Source: Sellimonas caecigallum
GTDB lineage: Bacteria; Bacillota; Clostridia; Lachnospirales; Lachnospiraceae
DNA length: 64,000 nt
Reading direction: 5' to 3'
Assembly: GCF_045038405.1 (NCBI RefSeq)
Contig: NZ_CP173660.1
Span: 2,418,001-2,482,000 of the forward strand
Positions 18,247-27,302 of the stretch are shown in pieces. The translations under genes and the position numbers were made by a program. The number at the start of each line of letters is the position of its first letter. The first letter of the stretch is position 1. The notes under the pieces are model-generated. The model did no database searches. It was given only the letters and a program-made list of their open reading frames with translations, and was not told the DNA's origin.

Positions 18247-19197
18247 ATGGCAGAGGAAAAGAAAGGATTCTTTCGAAGGCTTGTTTCAGGGCTTACGAAG
18301 ACAAGAAAAAATATTGTATCCGGGCTAGACAGTTTATTTGGCGGATTTTCCCGGATCGACGAAGAGTTCTATGAAGAGCTGGAAGAGATTCTTATTATGG
18401 GGGATCTTGGAGTCAAAGCGACTTACTCGATCCTTGATGATCTGAGACAGAAAGTAAAAGAAAACCATATCAAAGAGCCGATGGACTGCAAGCAGCTTTT
18501 GATCGATAGTATCAAAGAGCAGATGCAGATCGGCGAGACCGCCTATGAGTTTGAAAACCGGACATCGGTTGTTCTTGTGATCGGAGTAAACGGAGTCGGA
18601 AAGACAACGACGATTGGAAAACTTGCCGGAAAACTCAGAAGCGAAGGGAAAAAAGTCGTGATCGCGGCAGCTGACACTTTCCGGGCGGCAGCCGGAGAAC
18701 AGTTAAAAGAATGGGCAGATCGCGCCAATGCAGAGTTTATCGGAGGCCAGGAAGGATCTGATCCAGCGGCTGTCGTCTACGATGCAGTTGCGGCGGCAAA
18801 AGCCAGGAAGGCGGATGTCATGCTGTGTGATACGGCAGGACGTCTTCACAATAAGAAAAATCTCATGGAGGAACTAAAGAAGATCAACCGTGTCATTGAG
18901 AGAGAGTACCCGGATGCATACAGGGAGACGCTTGTCGTATTGGACGGGACGACTGGACAGAATGCTCTTGCACAGGCAAAACAGTTCATGGAAGCGGCCC
19001 AGATCACGGGGATTGTCCTTACAAAAATGGACGGCACTGCAAAAGGGGGAATCGCAGTTGCCATCCAGGCGGAACTCGGAATTCCGGTAAAATATATTGG
19101 TGTTGGGGAAAGCATCGAAGATCTGCAGAAATTCAATTCGGATGATTTTGTAAATGCACTGTTTACAGACGATGCAAAAGAGGATGAAGAGAACTAA
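18247..19197 (+). CDS. ftsY: Signal recognition particle receptor FtsY
   Basis: 316-residue SRP-type GTPase that docks ribosome-nascent chains at the membrane. The family N-domain begins at FFRRLVSGLTKTRKNIVSGL. G-domain motifs are GVNGVGKTTTIGKLAG (G1), AADTFRAAAGEQL, DTAGRLHNKKNLMEEL (G3) and TKMDGTAKGG (G4). The long acidic A-domain of E. coli is absent, as usual in Firmicutes. The ATG at 18232 overlaps the ribosome site AATGGAGG, so ATG 18247 is chosen. It follows smc by 18 bases. Confidence 0.97.
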   Translation: MAEEKKGFFRRLVSGLTKTRKNIVSGLDSLFGGFSRIDEEFYEELEEILIMGDLGVKATYSILDDLRQKVKENHIKEPMDCKQLLIDSIKEQMQIGETAYEFENRTSVVLVIGVNGVGKTTTIGKLAGKLRSEGKKVVIAAADTFRAAAGEQLKEWADRANAEFIGGQEGSDPAAVVYDAVAAAKARKADVMLCDTAGRLHNKKNLMEELKKINRVIEREYPDAYRETLVVLDGTTGQNALAQAKQFMEAAQITGIVLTKMDGTAKGGIAVAIQAELGIPVKYIGVGESIEDLQKFNSDDFVNALFTDDAKEDEEN

Positions 19198-19236
19198 GTG
19201 AAACACATGACAGAGTGAGGAAAGAAGGAATCAGCT

Positions 19237-20451
19237 ATGATGACATTGGAGAAATTTGAAGAAGCGAGCGAACTCGTAAAGAAAGTGACAAACCCGACCA
19301 AACTTGTTTACAGCGAATATTTGAGCGAGGAGACCGGGGGCAAAATCTTTTTAAAGCCGGAAAACATGCAGCATACCGGTGCTTACAAAATCCGGGGAGC
19401 ATACTATAAGATCAGCACGCTTACAGAGGAAGAGAAGAAAAAAGGACTGATCACAGCGTCGGCCGGAAATCATGCGCAGGGTGTAGCGTACGCGGCAAGA
19501 GAGTTCGGATGTAAGGCGACGATCGTCATGCCTACGATTACTCCGCTGATCAAAGTAAACCGCACAAAAAATCTCGGGGCGGATGTGGTGCTTCACGGAG
19601 ACGTTTATGACGATGCCTGCAGCAAAGCATATGAACTTGCCAAAGAACATGGATATACATTTGTGCATCCTTTTGACGATCTGGATGTGGCAACCGGACA
19701 AGGAACGATTGCGATGGAAATCGTACAGGAACTCCCTACTGTGGATTACATCATTGTGCCGATCGGTGGAGGCGGACTGGCAGCAGGGGTATCCACGCTC
19801 GCCAAAATGCTGAATCCGAAAATCAAGGTAATCGGTGTGGAGCCATCGGAAGCGGCAAGCATGAAGGCGGCCTTAAAAGCAGGAGAACCGGTAGAGCTTC
19901 CAAGTGCCAATACGATCGCAGATGGTACAGCTGTCAAAAAAGTTGGAACACAAACATTTGAATATGTGAAGGAAAATGTGGATCAGATTTTGACAGTGGA
20001 CGACGATGAACTCATCGGAGCATTCCTTGATATGGTAGAAAATCACAAGATGGTTGTAGAAAATTCTGGTCTTCTCTCTGTGGCGGCATTAAAACAGATG
20101 AAACTAAAAGGGAAAAAGGCAGTCTGTATCCTGAGCGGAGGAAATATGGACGTCATTACAATGGCATCTATCGTGCAGCATGGCCTGATCCAGAGAGATC
20201 GGATCTTCTCCGTATCGGTGCTTCTTCCGGATAAACCGGGCGAGCTTGTGAGAGTGGCGAAGACCATTGCGGATGCCCAGGGAAACGTCATCAAGCTGGA
20301 ACATAACCAGTTTGTAAGTACAAACCGGAATGCGGCGGTGGAACTTCGTATCACGATGGAGGCCTTCGGTACGGAACATAAGCAGGAAATTTTGTCAGCG
20401 CTGGAAGAAAAAGGGTTCCGTCCGAAACTGATCGGGGCAAAGCTGTACTAA
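19237..20451 (+). CDS. ilvA: Threonine ammonia-lyase with C-terminal ACT-like domain
   Basis: 404-residue PLP enzyme deaminating threonine (and serine) to 2-oxobutyrate. The PLP lysine lies in KPENMQHTGAYKIRGAYYK; the phosphate-binding glycine loop is PIGGGGLAAG; SAGNHAQGVA is also conserved. From about residue 325 a single ACT-type regulatory domain (SVLLPDKPGELVRVAKTIAD) follows. This one-domain form is the short clostridial type, used in isoleucine synthesis or threonine catabolism, which sequence cannot decide. It starts 39 bases after ftsY; GAAAGAAGGAA precedes ATG 19237. Confidence 0.92.
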   Translation: MMTLEKFEEASELVKKVTNPTKLVYSEYLSEETGGKIFLKPENMQHTGAYKIRGAYYKISTLTEEEKKKGLITASAGNHAQGVAYAAREFGCKATIVMPTITPLIKVNRTKNLGADVVLHGDVYDDACSKAYELAKEHGYTFVHPFDDLDVATGQGTIAMEIVQELPTVDYIIVPIGGGGLAAGVSTLAKMLNPKIKVIGVEPSEAASMKAALKAGEPVELPSANTIADGTAVKKVGTQTFEYVKENVDQILTVDDDELIGAFLDMVENHKMVVENSGLLSVAALKQMKLKGKKAVCILSGGNMDVITMASIVQHGLIQRDRIFSVSVLLPDKPGELVRVAKTIADAQGNVIKLEHNQFVSTNRNAAVELRITMEAFGTEHKQEILSALEEKGFRPKLIGAKLY

Positions 20452-20478
20452 TCATTGTTTGAAAAAGGAGGATTCACT

Positions 20479-20991
20479 TTGGGACGAGAGATACCGGAGA
20501 AAGGGCAGTACTACCGGCATTTTGAAGGAGAGATATACCGGATTCTGGCGGTGGCAAGACATACGGAGACGCTGGAAGAGCTTGTCATCTATGAGGGAAT
20601 GTACGGGGATCATCCCGTTTATGCAAAACCCCTCCCAATGTTTATGAGTAAGGCAGAGCCAGGGAAATTTCCGGAATCATCCCAGGAATATTTGTTTGAG
20701 AAGATTGCGGAACCAAATGAAGGATGTCCGTTTCAGCCAGATCGAAAGGAAGGAAAAAGCCATGAGGATGACGAGAAGAGCGTGCAGCTTCTTCTGGCTT
20801 TTCTGGAATTGGGGAAAAATGAAGAGAAGCTTGCTTTTCTCCAGCGGCATCGGTCAGAATTGGATGATCAGCTTCTGGAATCCATTGCCCAAAGCCTTGA
20901 TTTTACAGAAAAAAGCGGAGATCTTTATTTTCGGATACTCGATATTGAGAAATATCTCCAGACATTGATTAAGTACGAAAGAAGAAGATAG
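20479..20991 (+). CDS. DUF1653 domain protein
   Basis: 170-residue protein. Residues 8-65 are a DUF1653 domain (GQYYRHFEGEIYRILAVARH, then TLEELVIYEGMYGDHPVYAK), a small beta-rich unit of unknown function. The remaining 100 residues are charged and helical, ending LQTLIKYERRR, with no recognised domain. A perfect ribosome site AAAGGAGG (20464-20471) places initiation at the TTG at 20479; the TTG at 20455 lies before it and is rejected. It follows ilvA by 27 bases and is probably cotranscribed. Confidence 0.75.
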   Translation: MGREIPEKGQYYRHFEGEIYRILAVARHTETLEELVIYEGMYGDHPVYAKPLPMFMSKAEPGKFPESSQEYLFEKIAEPNEGCPFQPDRKEGKSHEDDEKSVQLLLAFLELGKNEEKLAFLQRHRSELDDQLLESIAQSLDFTEKSGDLYFRILDIEKYLQTLIKYERRR

Positions 20992-21014
20992 GATCCTGGT
21001 TCGGGAGACGAAAA

Positions 21015-21067
21015 AATAAAAGAGGAAAATGATCTGTTGATTCGGCGGAACATTTTCCTCTTTTATT
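21015..21067 (+). terminator. Strong terminator, possibly bidirectional
   Basis: Arms AATAAAAGAGGAAAATG (21015-21031) and CATTTTCCTCTTTTATT (21051-21067) are perfect over 17 bases, with A-rich and T-rich flanks. Confidence 0.8.
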
Positions 21068-21078
21068 ACGTTAAAGTA

Positions 21079-21114
21079 TTGACATAGGTTGTATAATTGT
21101 ATACAATTATACAA
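21079..21114 (+). promoter_or_regulatory. Promoter and 26-bp palindromic operator of the citrate synthase operon
   Basis: TTGACA (21079-21084), 17-base spacer, TACAAT (21102-21107). Covering the -10 is a perfect palindrome from 21089 to 21114 with 13-base arms TTGTATAATTGTA. GntR proteins of the FadR type bind such palindromes, and one is encoded two genes downstream, so autoregulation is likely. The central TTGTATACAA recurs in the pta promoter. Confidence 0.8.
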
Positions 21115-21137
21115 AATTGCAAAGAAGGAGAATTGAA

Positions 21138-22526
21138 ATGGAAAATAGAAGAGTCTACATGAATTATCACAACAATCTGCTTCAGCTGGAAGAACATATG
21201 TATCCGCTTGTGGATGTGGATACACCGAATGTTTTCCGGAATCTGTTTCCATATGACGAGATACCGAAGATTGCCTTTAACGATCGTATTGTTCCGCACT
21301 GTATGCCGGATGATATCTGGATTACGGATACGACATTCCGCGACGGACAGCAGTCCAGGGCGCCATACACAACGGAACAGATCGTGACGATCTACGATTA
21401 TTTTCACAGGTTGGGTGGACCAAAGGGAAAGATCCGTCAGAGCGAATTCTTCCTTTACAGCAAAAAAGACAGGGATGCCGTCTACAAATGTCTTGAAAGA
21501 GGATATGATTTCCCGGAAGTGACAAGCTGGATCCGCGCCAGCAAAAAAGATTTTGAGCTTGTAAAAGATATCGGTTTGAAAGAGACGGGAATCCTCGTAA
21601 GCTGTTCCGATTATCACATTTTTTATAAACTGAAGATGACGAGACGGGAAGCGATGGAGCACTATCTCTCTGTAATCCGCCAGTGCCTGGAGATCGGGGT
21701 AAGCCCGCGCTGCCACCTGGAAGATATTACGAGATCCGATATTTACGGATTTGTGATTCCATTTTGTCTGGAACTAATGAATCTGATGGCAGAGTATCAT
21801 ATCCCGATCAAAGTGAGAGTGTGTGATACGATGGGATATGGCGTCAATTATCCAGGAGCTGTTATTCCAAGGTCTGTCCCGGGGATTATCTATGGGATTA
21901 TGATCCATGCCGGTGTCCCGAGCGAACTTATCGAATTTCACGGGCACAATGATTTTTACAAGGCGGTCAGCAATGCCACGACGGCCTGGCTTTATGGGGC
22001 GTGCGGGGTAAACTGTTCATTGTTTGGAATTGGAGAACGAACAGGAAACACTCCTCTGGAAGCAATGATATTTGAGTATGCACAGCTTCGAGGGACGTTG
22101 GATGGTATGGATACGACTGTTATCACGGAGCTGGCAGAGTACTACGAGAAGGAAATTGGATACCATATCCCGGAACACACACCGTTTGTCGGGAAAAATT
22201 TCAATGTGACAAGAGCTGGGATCCATGCCGACGGACTTTTGAAAAATGAAGAGATCTATAATATTTTTGACACCGGCAAATTCCTGAACCGACCGGCTGT
22301 CGTTTCTGTGTCTAACACTTCCGGGATTGCCGGAATCGCACACTGGATCAATACATATTATAAACTCCCGAAAGAGAGAAATGTGGGGAAAGATTCCCTG
22401 CTTGTACAAGAAGTAAAGAAATGGGTAGACATGCAGTACGAAGAGGGAAGAGTTACAGTTATGACAGATGCAGAAATGGTGCGGAAGATCACAGAACTTT
22501 GTCACGAAATGCAGATCATTCTTTAA
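21138..22526 (+). CDS. Re-citrate synthase (homocitrate/isopropylmalate synthase family)
   Basis: 462-residue DRE-TIM metallolyase-like enzyme. Metal-binding and catalytic segments are WITDTTFRDGQQS near the N-terminus, FHGHNDFYKAVSNA, and FGIGERTGNTPLEAM. Length and N-terminus resemble the oxygen-sensitive Re-face citrate synthase of Clostridium kluyveri more than LeuA, and the leucine-regulatory domain of LeuA is absent. The neighbour icd, and no leu genes, favour acetyl-CoA plus oxaloacetate to citrate for glutamate synthesis. Homocitrate synthase remains possible. The in-frame TTG at 21117 is inside the operator; ATG 21138 follows AAGAAGGAG. Confidence 0.78.
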   Translation: MENRRVYMNYHNNLLQLEEHMYPLVDVDTPNVFRNLFPYDEIPKIAFNDRIVPHCMPDDIWITDTTFRDGQQSRAPYTTEQIVTIYDYFHRLGGPKGKIRQSEFFLYSKKDRDAVYKCLERGYDFPEVTSWIRASKKDFELVKDIGLKETGILVSCSDYHIFYKLKMTRREAMEHYLSVIRQCLEIGVSPRCHLEDITRSDIYGFVIPFCLELMNLMAEYHIPIKVRVCDTMGYGVNYPGAVIPRSVPGIIYGIMIHAGVPSELIEFHGHNDFYKAVSNATTAWLYGACGVNCSLFGIGERTGNTPLEAMIFEYAQLRGTLDGMDTTVITELAEYYEKEIGYHIPEHTPFVGKNFNVTRAGIHADGLLKNEEIYNIFDTGKFLNRPAVVSVSNTSGIAGIAHWINTYYKLPKERNVGKDSLLVQEVKKWVDMQYEEGRVTVMTDAEMVRKITELCHEMQIIL

Positions 22527-22548
22527 ATGAGAGGTAAAGAGAGGTATA

Positions 22549-23205
22549 ATGGAGACATATCAGGATTATTCATTGAGCGGAAAAGTATTCCGGACACTGA
22601 GGGATGGAATTTTAACCGGAAAGTATAAAGAAGGCGACGAACTTCGGGAAGTGACTATAGGAAAAGAGCTTGGGGTAAGCCGGACACCGGTAAGGGAAGC
22701 ACTCAGACAGCTGGAGCTTGAAGGCCTTGTGACCATTGTCCCCAATAAAGGGACTTATGTAAATGGGATTTCCGCGGAAGACGTGAGGGATATCTATATG
22801 ATCCGCATCAGGCTGGAAGGTCTGGCAGCGCGGCTTGCCGCAAAGCGGGTTTCCCAGGAGCAGATAGACGAGATGGAGGAAATGCTGCTTTTGTCAGAAT
22901 TTTATAGAAAAAAAGGGATGACAGAACAGCTTGCACAGCTTGACGGCAAATTCCATGTGATATTATATGAAGCGTGCGGAAGCAGGATGCTAAAGCATCT
23001 TCTGACAGACTTCCATCGTTACGTAGAGATGGCGAGAAAACGTTCGATTCGTACAGAGAACCGAGCTGAGAAATCCATCGGGGAACATATGAAAATTCTG
23101 GAAGCAATGAAACAACGCGATGAAGACCAGGCAGAGAAGCTGATGGAAGAACATATCAGGCACGTAGTACAGCACCTTCGTCTGGATGAAATCGGAAATG
23201 AATAG
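22549..23205 (+). CDS. GntR-family regulator, FCD (FadR) type
   Basis: 218-residue regulator. The GntR winged helix spans about residues 8-72 ([19 protein letters not shown], then [20 protein letters not shown]). The C-terminal FCD helical domain (about 80-208) carries the metal-site pattern with Asp and His in [15 protein letters not shown] and later histidines. It sits between Re-citrate synthase and icd, 22 bases after the former, and probably binds the palindrome at 21089. The effector is unknown; FCD proteins often bind carboxylates, so citrate or 2-oxoglutarate is a guess. Confidence 0.9.
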   Translation: METYQDYSLSGKVFRTLRDGILTGKYKEGDELREVTIGKELGVSRTPVREALRQLELEGLVTIVPNKGTYVNGISAEDVRDIYMIRIRLEGLAARLAAKRVSQEQIDEMEEMLLLSEFYRKKGMTEQLAQLDGKFHVILYEACGSRMLKHLLTDFHRYVEMARKRSIRTENRAEKSIGEHMKILEAMKQRDEDQAEKLMEEHIRHVVQHLRLDEIGNE

Positions 23206-23224
23206 AAAGAGAGGGATACCACGT

Positions 23225-24433
23225 ATGGAAAAAATCAAGATGCAGATACCTATCGTAGAGATGGATGGGGATGAAATGACAAGGATTCTCTGGGCGATGA
23301 TCAAAGATCATCTGATCCTTCCTTTTGTGGATCTGAAGACAGAGTATTACGACCTGGGACTTGAACACAGAAACGAGACTGACGACCAGGTAACTGTCGA
23401 CAGCGCGATGGCCACAAAGAAATATAAAGTGGCTGTCAAATGTGCAACAATCACACCAAATGCAGCCAGAATGGAAGAGTATGATCTGAAAGAAATGTGG
23501 AAGAGTCCGAATGGAACGATTCGTGCTATTTTGGATGGAACCGTATTTCGCGCTCCGATCGTTGTAAAGGGAATTGAACCATGCGTGAAAAACTGGAAAA
23601 AGCCGATCACCATTGCAAGACATGCATATGGGGACGTCTACAAAGGGACAGAAATGAAGGTGTCCGGAAAAGGAAAGGCAGAACTTGTATTTACTGCTGA
23701 GGACGGGACCGAGACAAGAGAACTGATCCATCAGTTTGAGGGAGACGGCATTATTCAAGGGATGCATAACTTGAGTGGTTCTATCGCAAGCTTTGCGAGA
23801 AGCTGTTTTGCTTATGCTCTGGACACAAAGCAGGATCTCTGGTTTGCCACAAAAGATACGATTTCGAAAAAATACGATCACACTTTTAAAGATATTTTCC
23901 AGGAGATTTTTGACGCGGAATACAAAAAACAGTTTGAGAAAGCAGGGATTACTTATTTCTATACGCTGATCGACGATGCCGTAGCACGTGTCATGAAATC
24001 GGAAGGCGGATATATATGGGCTTGTAAAAATTATGATGGAGATGTGATGAGCGATATGATTTCCTCCGCTTTCGGCTCTCTGGCTATGATGACATCTGTC
24101 CTCGTATCTCCAGACGGATACTATGAATATGAGGCTGCCCACGGAACGGTGCAGAGACATTATTATAAACATCTGAAAGGCGAAGAGACATCCACAAACT
24201 CTGTGGCAACAATTTTTGCCTGGAGCGGAGCGCTTAGAAAGCGTGGAGAATTGGATGGAAACAAGGAACTTCAGGATTTTGCCGACTGCCTGGAAAAAGC
24301 CACCATTGAGACAATCGAAGGAGGTCAAATGACAAAAGATCTGGCGCTTATCACGACAATAGAAAACCCAATGGTATTGAACAGTGAGGGATTCATAAAA
24401 GCTGTTGCGGAAAGAATTAGCAAAAATTTCTGA
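23225..24433 (+). CDS. icd: NADP-dependent isocitrate dehydrogenase
   Basis: 402-residue enzyme of the eukaryote-like subfamily II, oxidising isocitrate to 2-oxoglutarate and CO2. Signature segments are [20 protein letters not shown] at the N-terminus, [32 protein letters not shown], the metal site [20 protein letters not shown], and [10 protein letters not shown]. The upstream in-frame codons overlap gntR; ATG 23225 follows AGAGAGGG. Last gene of the citrate-to-2-oxoglutarate operon; no aconitase is in the window. Confidence 0.95.
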   Translation: MEKIKMQIPIVEMDGDEMTRILWAMIKDHLILPFVDLKTEYYDLGLEHRNETDDQVTVDSAMATKKYKVAVKCATITPNAARMEEYDLKEMWKSPNGTIRAILDGTVFRAPIVVKGIEPCVKNWKKPITIARHAYGDVYKGTEMKVSGKGKAELVFTAEDGTETRELIHQFEGDGIIQGMHNLSGSIASFARSCFAYALDTKQDLWFATKDTISKKYDHTFKDIFQEIFDAEYKKQFEKAGITYFYTLIDDAVARVMKSEGGYIWACKNYDGDVMSDMISSAFGSLAMMTSVLVSPDGYYEYEAAHGTVQRHYYKHLKGEETSTNSVATIFAWSGALRKRGELDGNKELQDFADCLEKATIETIEGGQMTKDLALITTIENPMVLNSEGFIKAVAERISKNF

Positions 24434-24477
24434 TAAATAATCAAGAATATACCGATTCTCACAAAAGAGATGAAAAA

Positions 24478-24516
24478 GGAAGGACTGCCACTATTCGGCC
24501 AGTCCTTCCCATTTTT
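24478..24516 (+). terminator. Terminator between convergent icd and ABC-F genes
   Basis: GGAAGGACTG (24478-24487) pairs with CAGTCCTTCC (24500-24509), followed by five Ts. The hairpin overlaps the last codons of the minus-strand ABC-F gene. Confidence 0.8.
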
Positions 24517-26413
24517 CGTATAATTCAGCCAGCTCTTCTGAGATGGCAGCTTTTTCTTTTGCCAGTTCCTGGCATTTCACGGAGTTGGAGTAGATATCTT
24601 CACGTGTAAGGAGAGTATCGATTTCCTGATTCCGTGTCTCCAGTTTTTCAATCTGTTCTTCTGTGCGTTTTAAATCATTTTGACGTTTACGCTCTTTTGC
24701 CTGGGCTTCTTTCTGCGCTTTCCAGTCCAGCTTTCCGGCGGAATCGCTGTTGGCCCCAGATGCTGCCGTCACAGGTTCTTCCAATGGTGCGGCATAAGCG
24801 GCAGTCAATTCCTCTTTTTTCTCCAGATAGTAATCGTAATTTCCGATATAGTTGACAAATTTATGGTTTACAAGATCCAGAATTCGGGTGGCTGTCTGAT
24901 TGATAAAGTAACGGTCATGAGACACATAGAGGACAGTTCCGGTATAATCATTCAGCGCTTTTTCCAGAATTTCCTTTGATGCTACATCGAGATGGTTGGT
25001 TGGCTCGTCCAGGATCAGAAAATTGGCCTCGGAAAGCATCAGCTTTGCGAGAGATACCCGTCCACGCTCTCCACCGCTCAAATCTTTGATCAGTTTGTAG
25101 ACATCGTCCCCGGTAAAGAGAAAGGCGGCCAGCATATTACGGATTTCAGTGTTAGTAAGCCGTGGATAGTCGTCAGAAATTTCATCGAAGACGGTCTTGT
25201 CCATATGGAGGACGTGGTGCTCCTGATCATAGTACCCGATCTTTACATTGGAGCCAAGAGTAAATGTTCCGCCGTCTGCAGGGATGACCTCGTTTAAGAT
25301 TTTGAGAAGTGTCGTCTTCCCTGTTCCGTTATCGCCGATGACTGCTACATGCTCGCCCCGCTTGATTTCAAAATTGATATCCGTAAAAAGAGTTTGGTTT
25401 GGGAAAGATTTGCTTAAATGCTCTACAGTAAGCACATCGTTTCCGCTGATGACGGACGGCTCCAGTTTCAGGTGAATATCGGTATGCAGTTCCACTGGTT
25501 TTTCTACCCGCTCCATCTTAGCCAACATTTTTTCACGGCTTTCCGCTCTTTTGATAGATTTTTCCCGATTAAAAGAACGGAGTTTTTCAATGACTGCTTC
25601 CTGATGCCGGATTTCTTGCTGCTGATTTAAGTATTCTTTGAGTTTGGCCTCGCGGATTTGCTGCTTTTTTGACGCATAATCCTGATAATTGCCCATGTAT
25701 GTATGGATTTCTCCTGCCTCTACTTCGATGATTTTGGTAACGACCCGATTAAGAAAATAGCGGTCGTGGGAGACGATCAGGACAGCTCCCGGATAATTCA
25801 TCAGGTATGTCTCAAGCCAGGCGATGGAATTGAGATCAAGATGGTTGGTGGGCTCATCGAGAAGCAGGACGTCTGGTTTAGTGAGCAGAAGTTTGCCGAG
25901 GGATACTCGAGTTTTTTGGCCTCCGGAAAGAGCGGATACAGGCTTTGTAAAATCTTCTTCTAAAAATCCGAGCCCCTTTAGGACGCCGACAATCTCGCTT
26001 TCGTACGCATAGCCGTCTTCACGTTCAAAGCGGGCCATAAGATTGTGATAAGAAGCAAGCCGGTCATCCAGTGCGTCCCCTGTAAGAGACTTCAGCTCCA
26101 GCTCGATAGAGCGGATTTGAGTTTCCATATCTATGAGGTATTGTTTGGCAGTTTTTACCTCTTCATAGATGGTTCGTGAAGTGTCCGTCATGGGATGCTG
26201 GGAAAGGTAACCGATCTGTTTTCCTTTGGAGAGAATGACCTCTCCGCTGTCCGCAGGCAGCTCTTTTACAATCATCTTCAGGATTGTGGATTTACCGGCG
26301 CCGTTGATTCCGACAAGGGCGGCTTTTTCGTGTTCTTCTATATGAAAAGAGCCGTTTCTTACGATAACCTGCTCTCCAAACGATTTGTCCAGGTTATGGC
26401 ATGCTAAAATCAT
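24491..26413 (-). CDS. ABC-F family ATP-binding protein
   Basis: 640-residue soluble twin-ATPase of the ribosome-associated ABC-F type. The first ABC unit has Walker A GINGAGKST and LSGGQKTRVSLGKLLL followed by LLLDEPTNHLD. The second has GDNGTGKTT and LSGGERGRVSLAKLML. Between them is the charged P-site-tRNA-interaction linker (AKLKEYLNQQQEIRHQEAVI). A C-terminal lysine/glutamate-rich coiled coil (about residues 545-640) resembles YfmR/Uup types, which relieve stalled ribosomes; antibiotic resistance is not implied. The start at 26413 follows AGGAGGAAC; the codon at 26431 overlaps it. It is the only long minus-strand gene here except tmcAL. Confidence 0.9.
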   Translation of the reverse strand: MILACHNLDKSFGEQVIVRNGSFHIEEHEKAALVGINGAGKSTILKMIVKELPADSGEVILSKGKQIGYLSQHPMTDTSRTIYEEVKTAKQYLIDMETQIRSIELELKSLTGDALDDRLASYHNLMARFEREDGYAYESEIVGVLKGLGFLEEDFTKPVSALSGGQKTRVSLGKLLLTKPDVLLLDEPTNHLDLNSIAWLETYLMNYPGAVLIVSHDRYFLNRVVTKIIEVEAGEIHTYMGNYQDYASKKQQIREAKLKEYLNQQQEIRHQEAVIEKLRSFNREKSIKRAESREKMLAKMERVEKPVELHTDIHLKLEPSVISGNDVLTVEHLSKSFPNQTLFTDINFEIKRGEHVAVIGDNGTGKTTLLKILNEVIPADGGTFTLGSNVKIGYYDQEHHVLHMDKTVFDEISDDYPRLTNTEIRNMLAAFLFTGDDVYKLIKDLSGGERGRVSLAKLMLSEANFLILDEPTNHLDVASKEILEKALNDYTGTVLYVSHDRYFINQTATRILDLVNHKFVNYIGNYDYYLEKKEELTAAYAAPLEEPVTAASGANSDSAGKLDWKAQKEAQAKERKRQNDLKRTEEQIEKLETRNQEIDTLLTREDIYSNSVKCQELAKEKAAISEELAELYEKWEGLAE

Positions 26414-26507
26414 AAGTTCCTCCTGAATCATAAATTCGATCTTTTAAAATGTACCCTATCCATTATAGCGGAATCTGGACAAAATACAATATTATTTAGT
26501 TAAAAGT

Positions 26508-26536
26508 TTGACTTTAAAGATAGAATCCCATATAAT
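26508..26536 (+). promoter_or_regulatory. Predicted rex promoter
   Basis: TTGACT (26508-26513), 17-base spacer, TATAAT (26531-26536). No clear Rex operator was recognised. Confidence 0.7.
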
Positions 26537-26571
26537 AAAGATATTGAATAAAAACAGAAAGGTGCTAAGAG

Positions 26572-27222
26572 ATGGAAGGAAGAGGAATTTCCCAGGCAGT
26601 TATCAGAAGACTGCCGCGATATTATAGATACTTAGGTGAGTTGCTGGAAGACGGTGTGGAACGAATCTCTTCCAATGATTTGAGCAAACGAATGAAAGTG
26701 ACGGCCTCCCAGATCAGGCAGGATCTGAATAATTTTGGTGGCTTTGGTCAGCAAGGTTATGGGTACAATGTAAAATATCTTTATACGGAGATCGGTAAGA
26801 TCTTGGGACTTGACAGAAAACACAATATGATTATCATCGGAGCAGGAAATTTGGGCCAGGCGCTTGCCAACTATGCAGCATTCGAACGCAGCGGATTTGT
26901 GACAAAAGGACTTTTTGATGTCAATCCGACGCTTGCAGGGATTACAGTTCGGGGAATCGAGATCCGTATGATGGATGAGATCAAGAGCTTTATCAAAAAT
27001 AATGATATTGAGATTGCGGTATTGACTATACCGAAGGCAAAAGCCATTTCGGTTGCCAACATGCTGGTAGAAAATGGAATACGGGCAATCTGGAACTTTG
27101 CACATACGGATCTGAATCTGCCGGAGAATATTGTGGTGGAGAACGTACATCTGTCCGAAAGCCTGATGCGTCTTTCCTATAATGTTCTCAGATATAAGGA
27201 GACTCACCAGGAAGACAAATAG
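26572..27222 (+). CDS. rex: Redox-sensing repressor Rex
   Basis: 216-residue repressor that senses the NADH/NAD+ ratio and controls fermentation genes. The N-terminal winged helix has ISQAVIRRLPRYYRYLGEL and VTASQIRQDLNNFGGFGQQG. The Rossmann domain follows with NAD motif IIGAGNLGQALANY, then LFDVNPTLAGITVRG and the C-terminal swap helix. The gene sits alone with its own promoter and a terminator-like hairpin. Plausible targets nearby are the alcohol dehydrogenase and nfnAB, but no binding site was recognised there. Confidence 0.97.
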   Translation: MEGRGISQAVIRRLPRYYRYLGELLEDGVERISSNDLSKRMKVTASQIRQDLNNFGGFGQQGYGYNVKYLYTEIGKILGLDRKHNMIIIGAGNLGQALANYAAFERSGFVTKGLFDVNPTLAGITVRGIEIRMMDEIKSFIKNNDIEIAVLTIPKAKAISVANMLVENGIRAIWNFAHTDLNLPENIVVENVHLSESLMRLSYNVLRYKETHQEDK

Positions 27223-27232
27223 GGAAAATAAA

Positions 27233-27288
27233 AAAGCGTGCAGAACACTCGGGATACCCGTTTGTGCTGTGCGCCTTTTTGTTGCCGT
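27233..27288 (+). terminator. Imperfect terminator after rex
   Basis: GCGTGCAG...CGGG pairs with CCCG...CTGTGCGC, with wobbles, followed by CTTTTTG. Confidence 0.6.
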
Positions 27289-27302
27289 AAAGGAGGGCGT
27301 AT

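Noticed and set aside
23156..24328. Minus-strand ORF (390 codons) opposite icd
   Set aside because: Shadow of the icd gene; composition and lack of motifs are typical of antisense frames.
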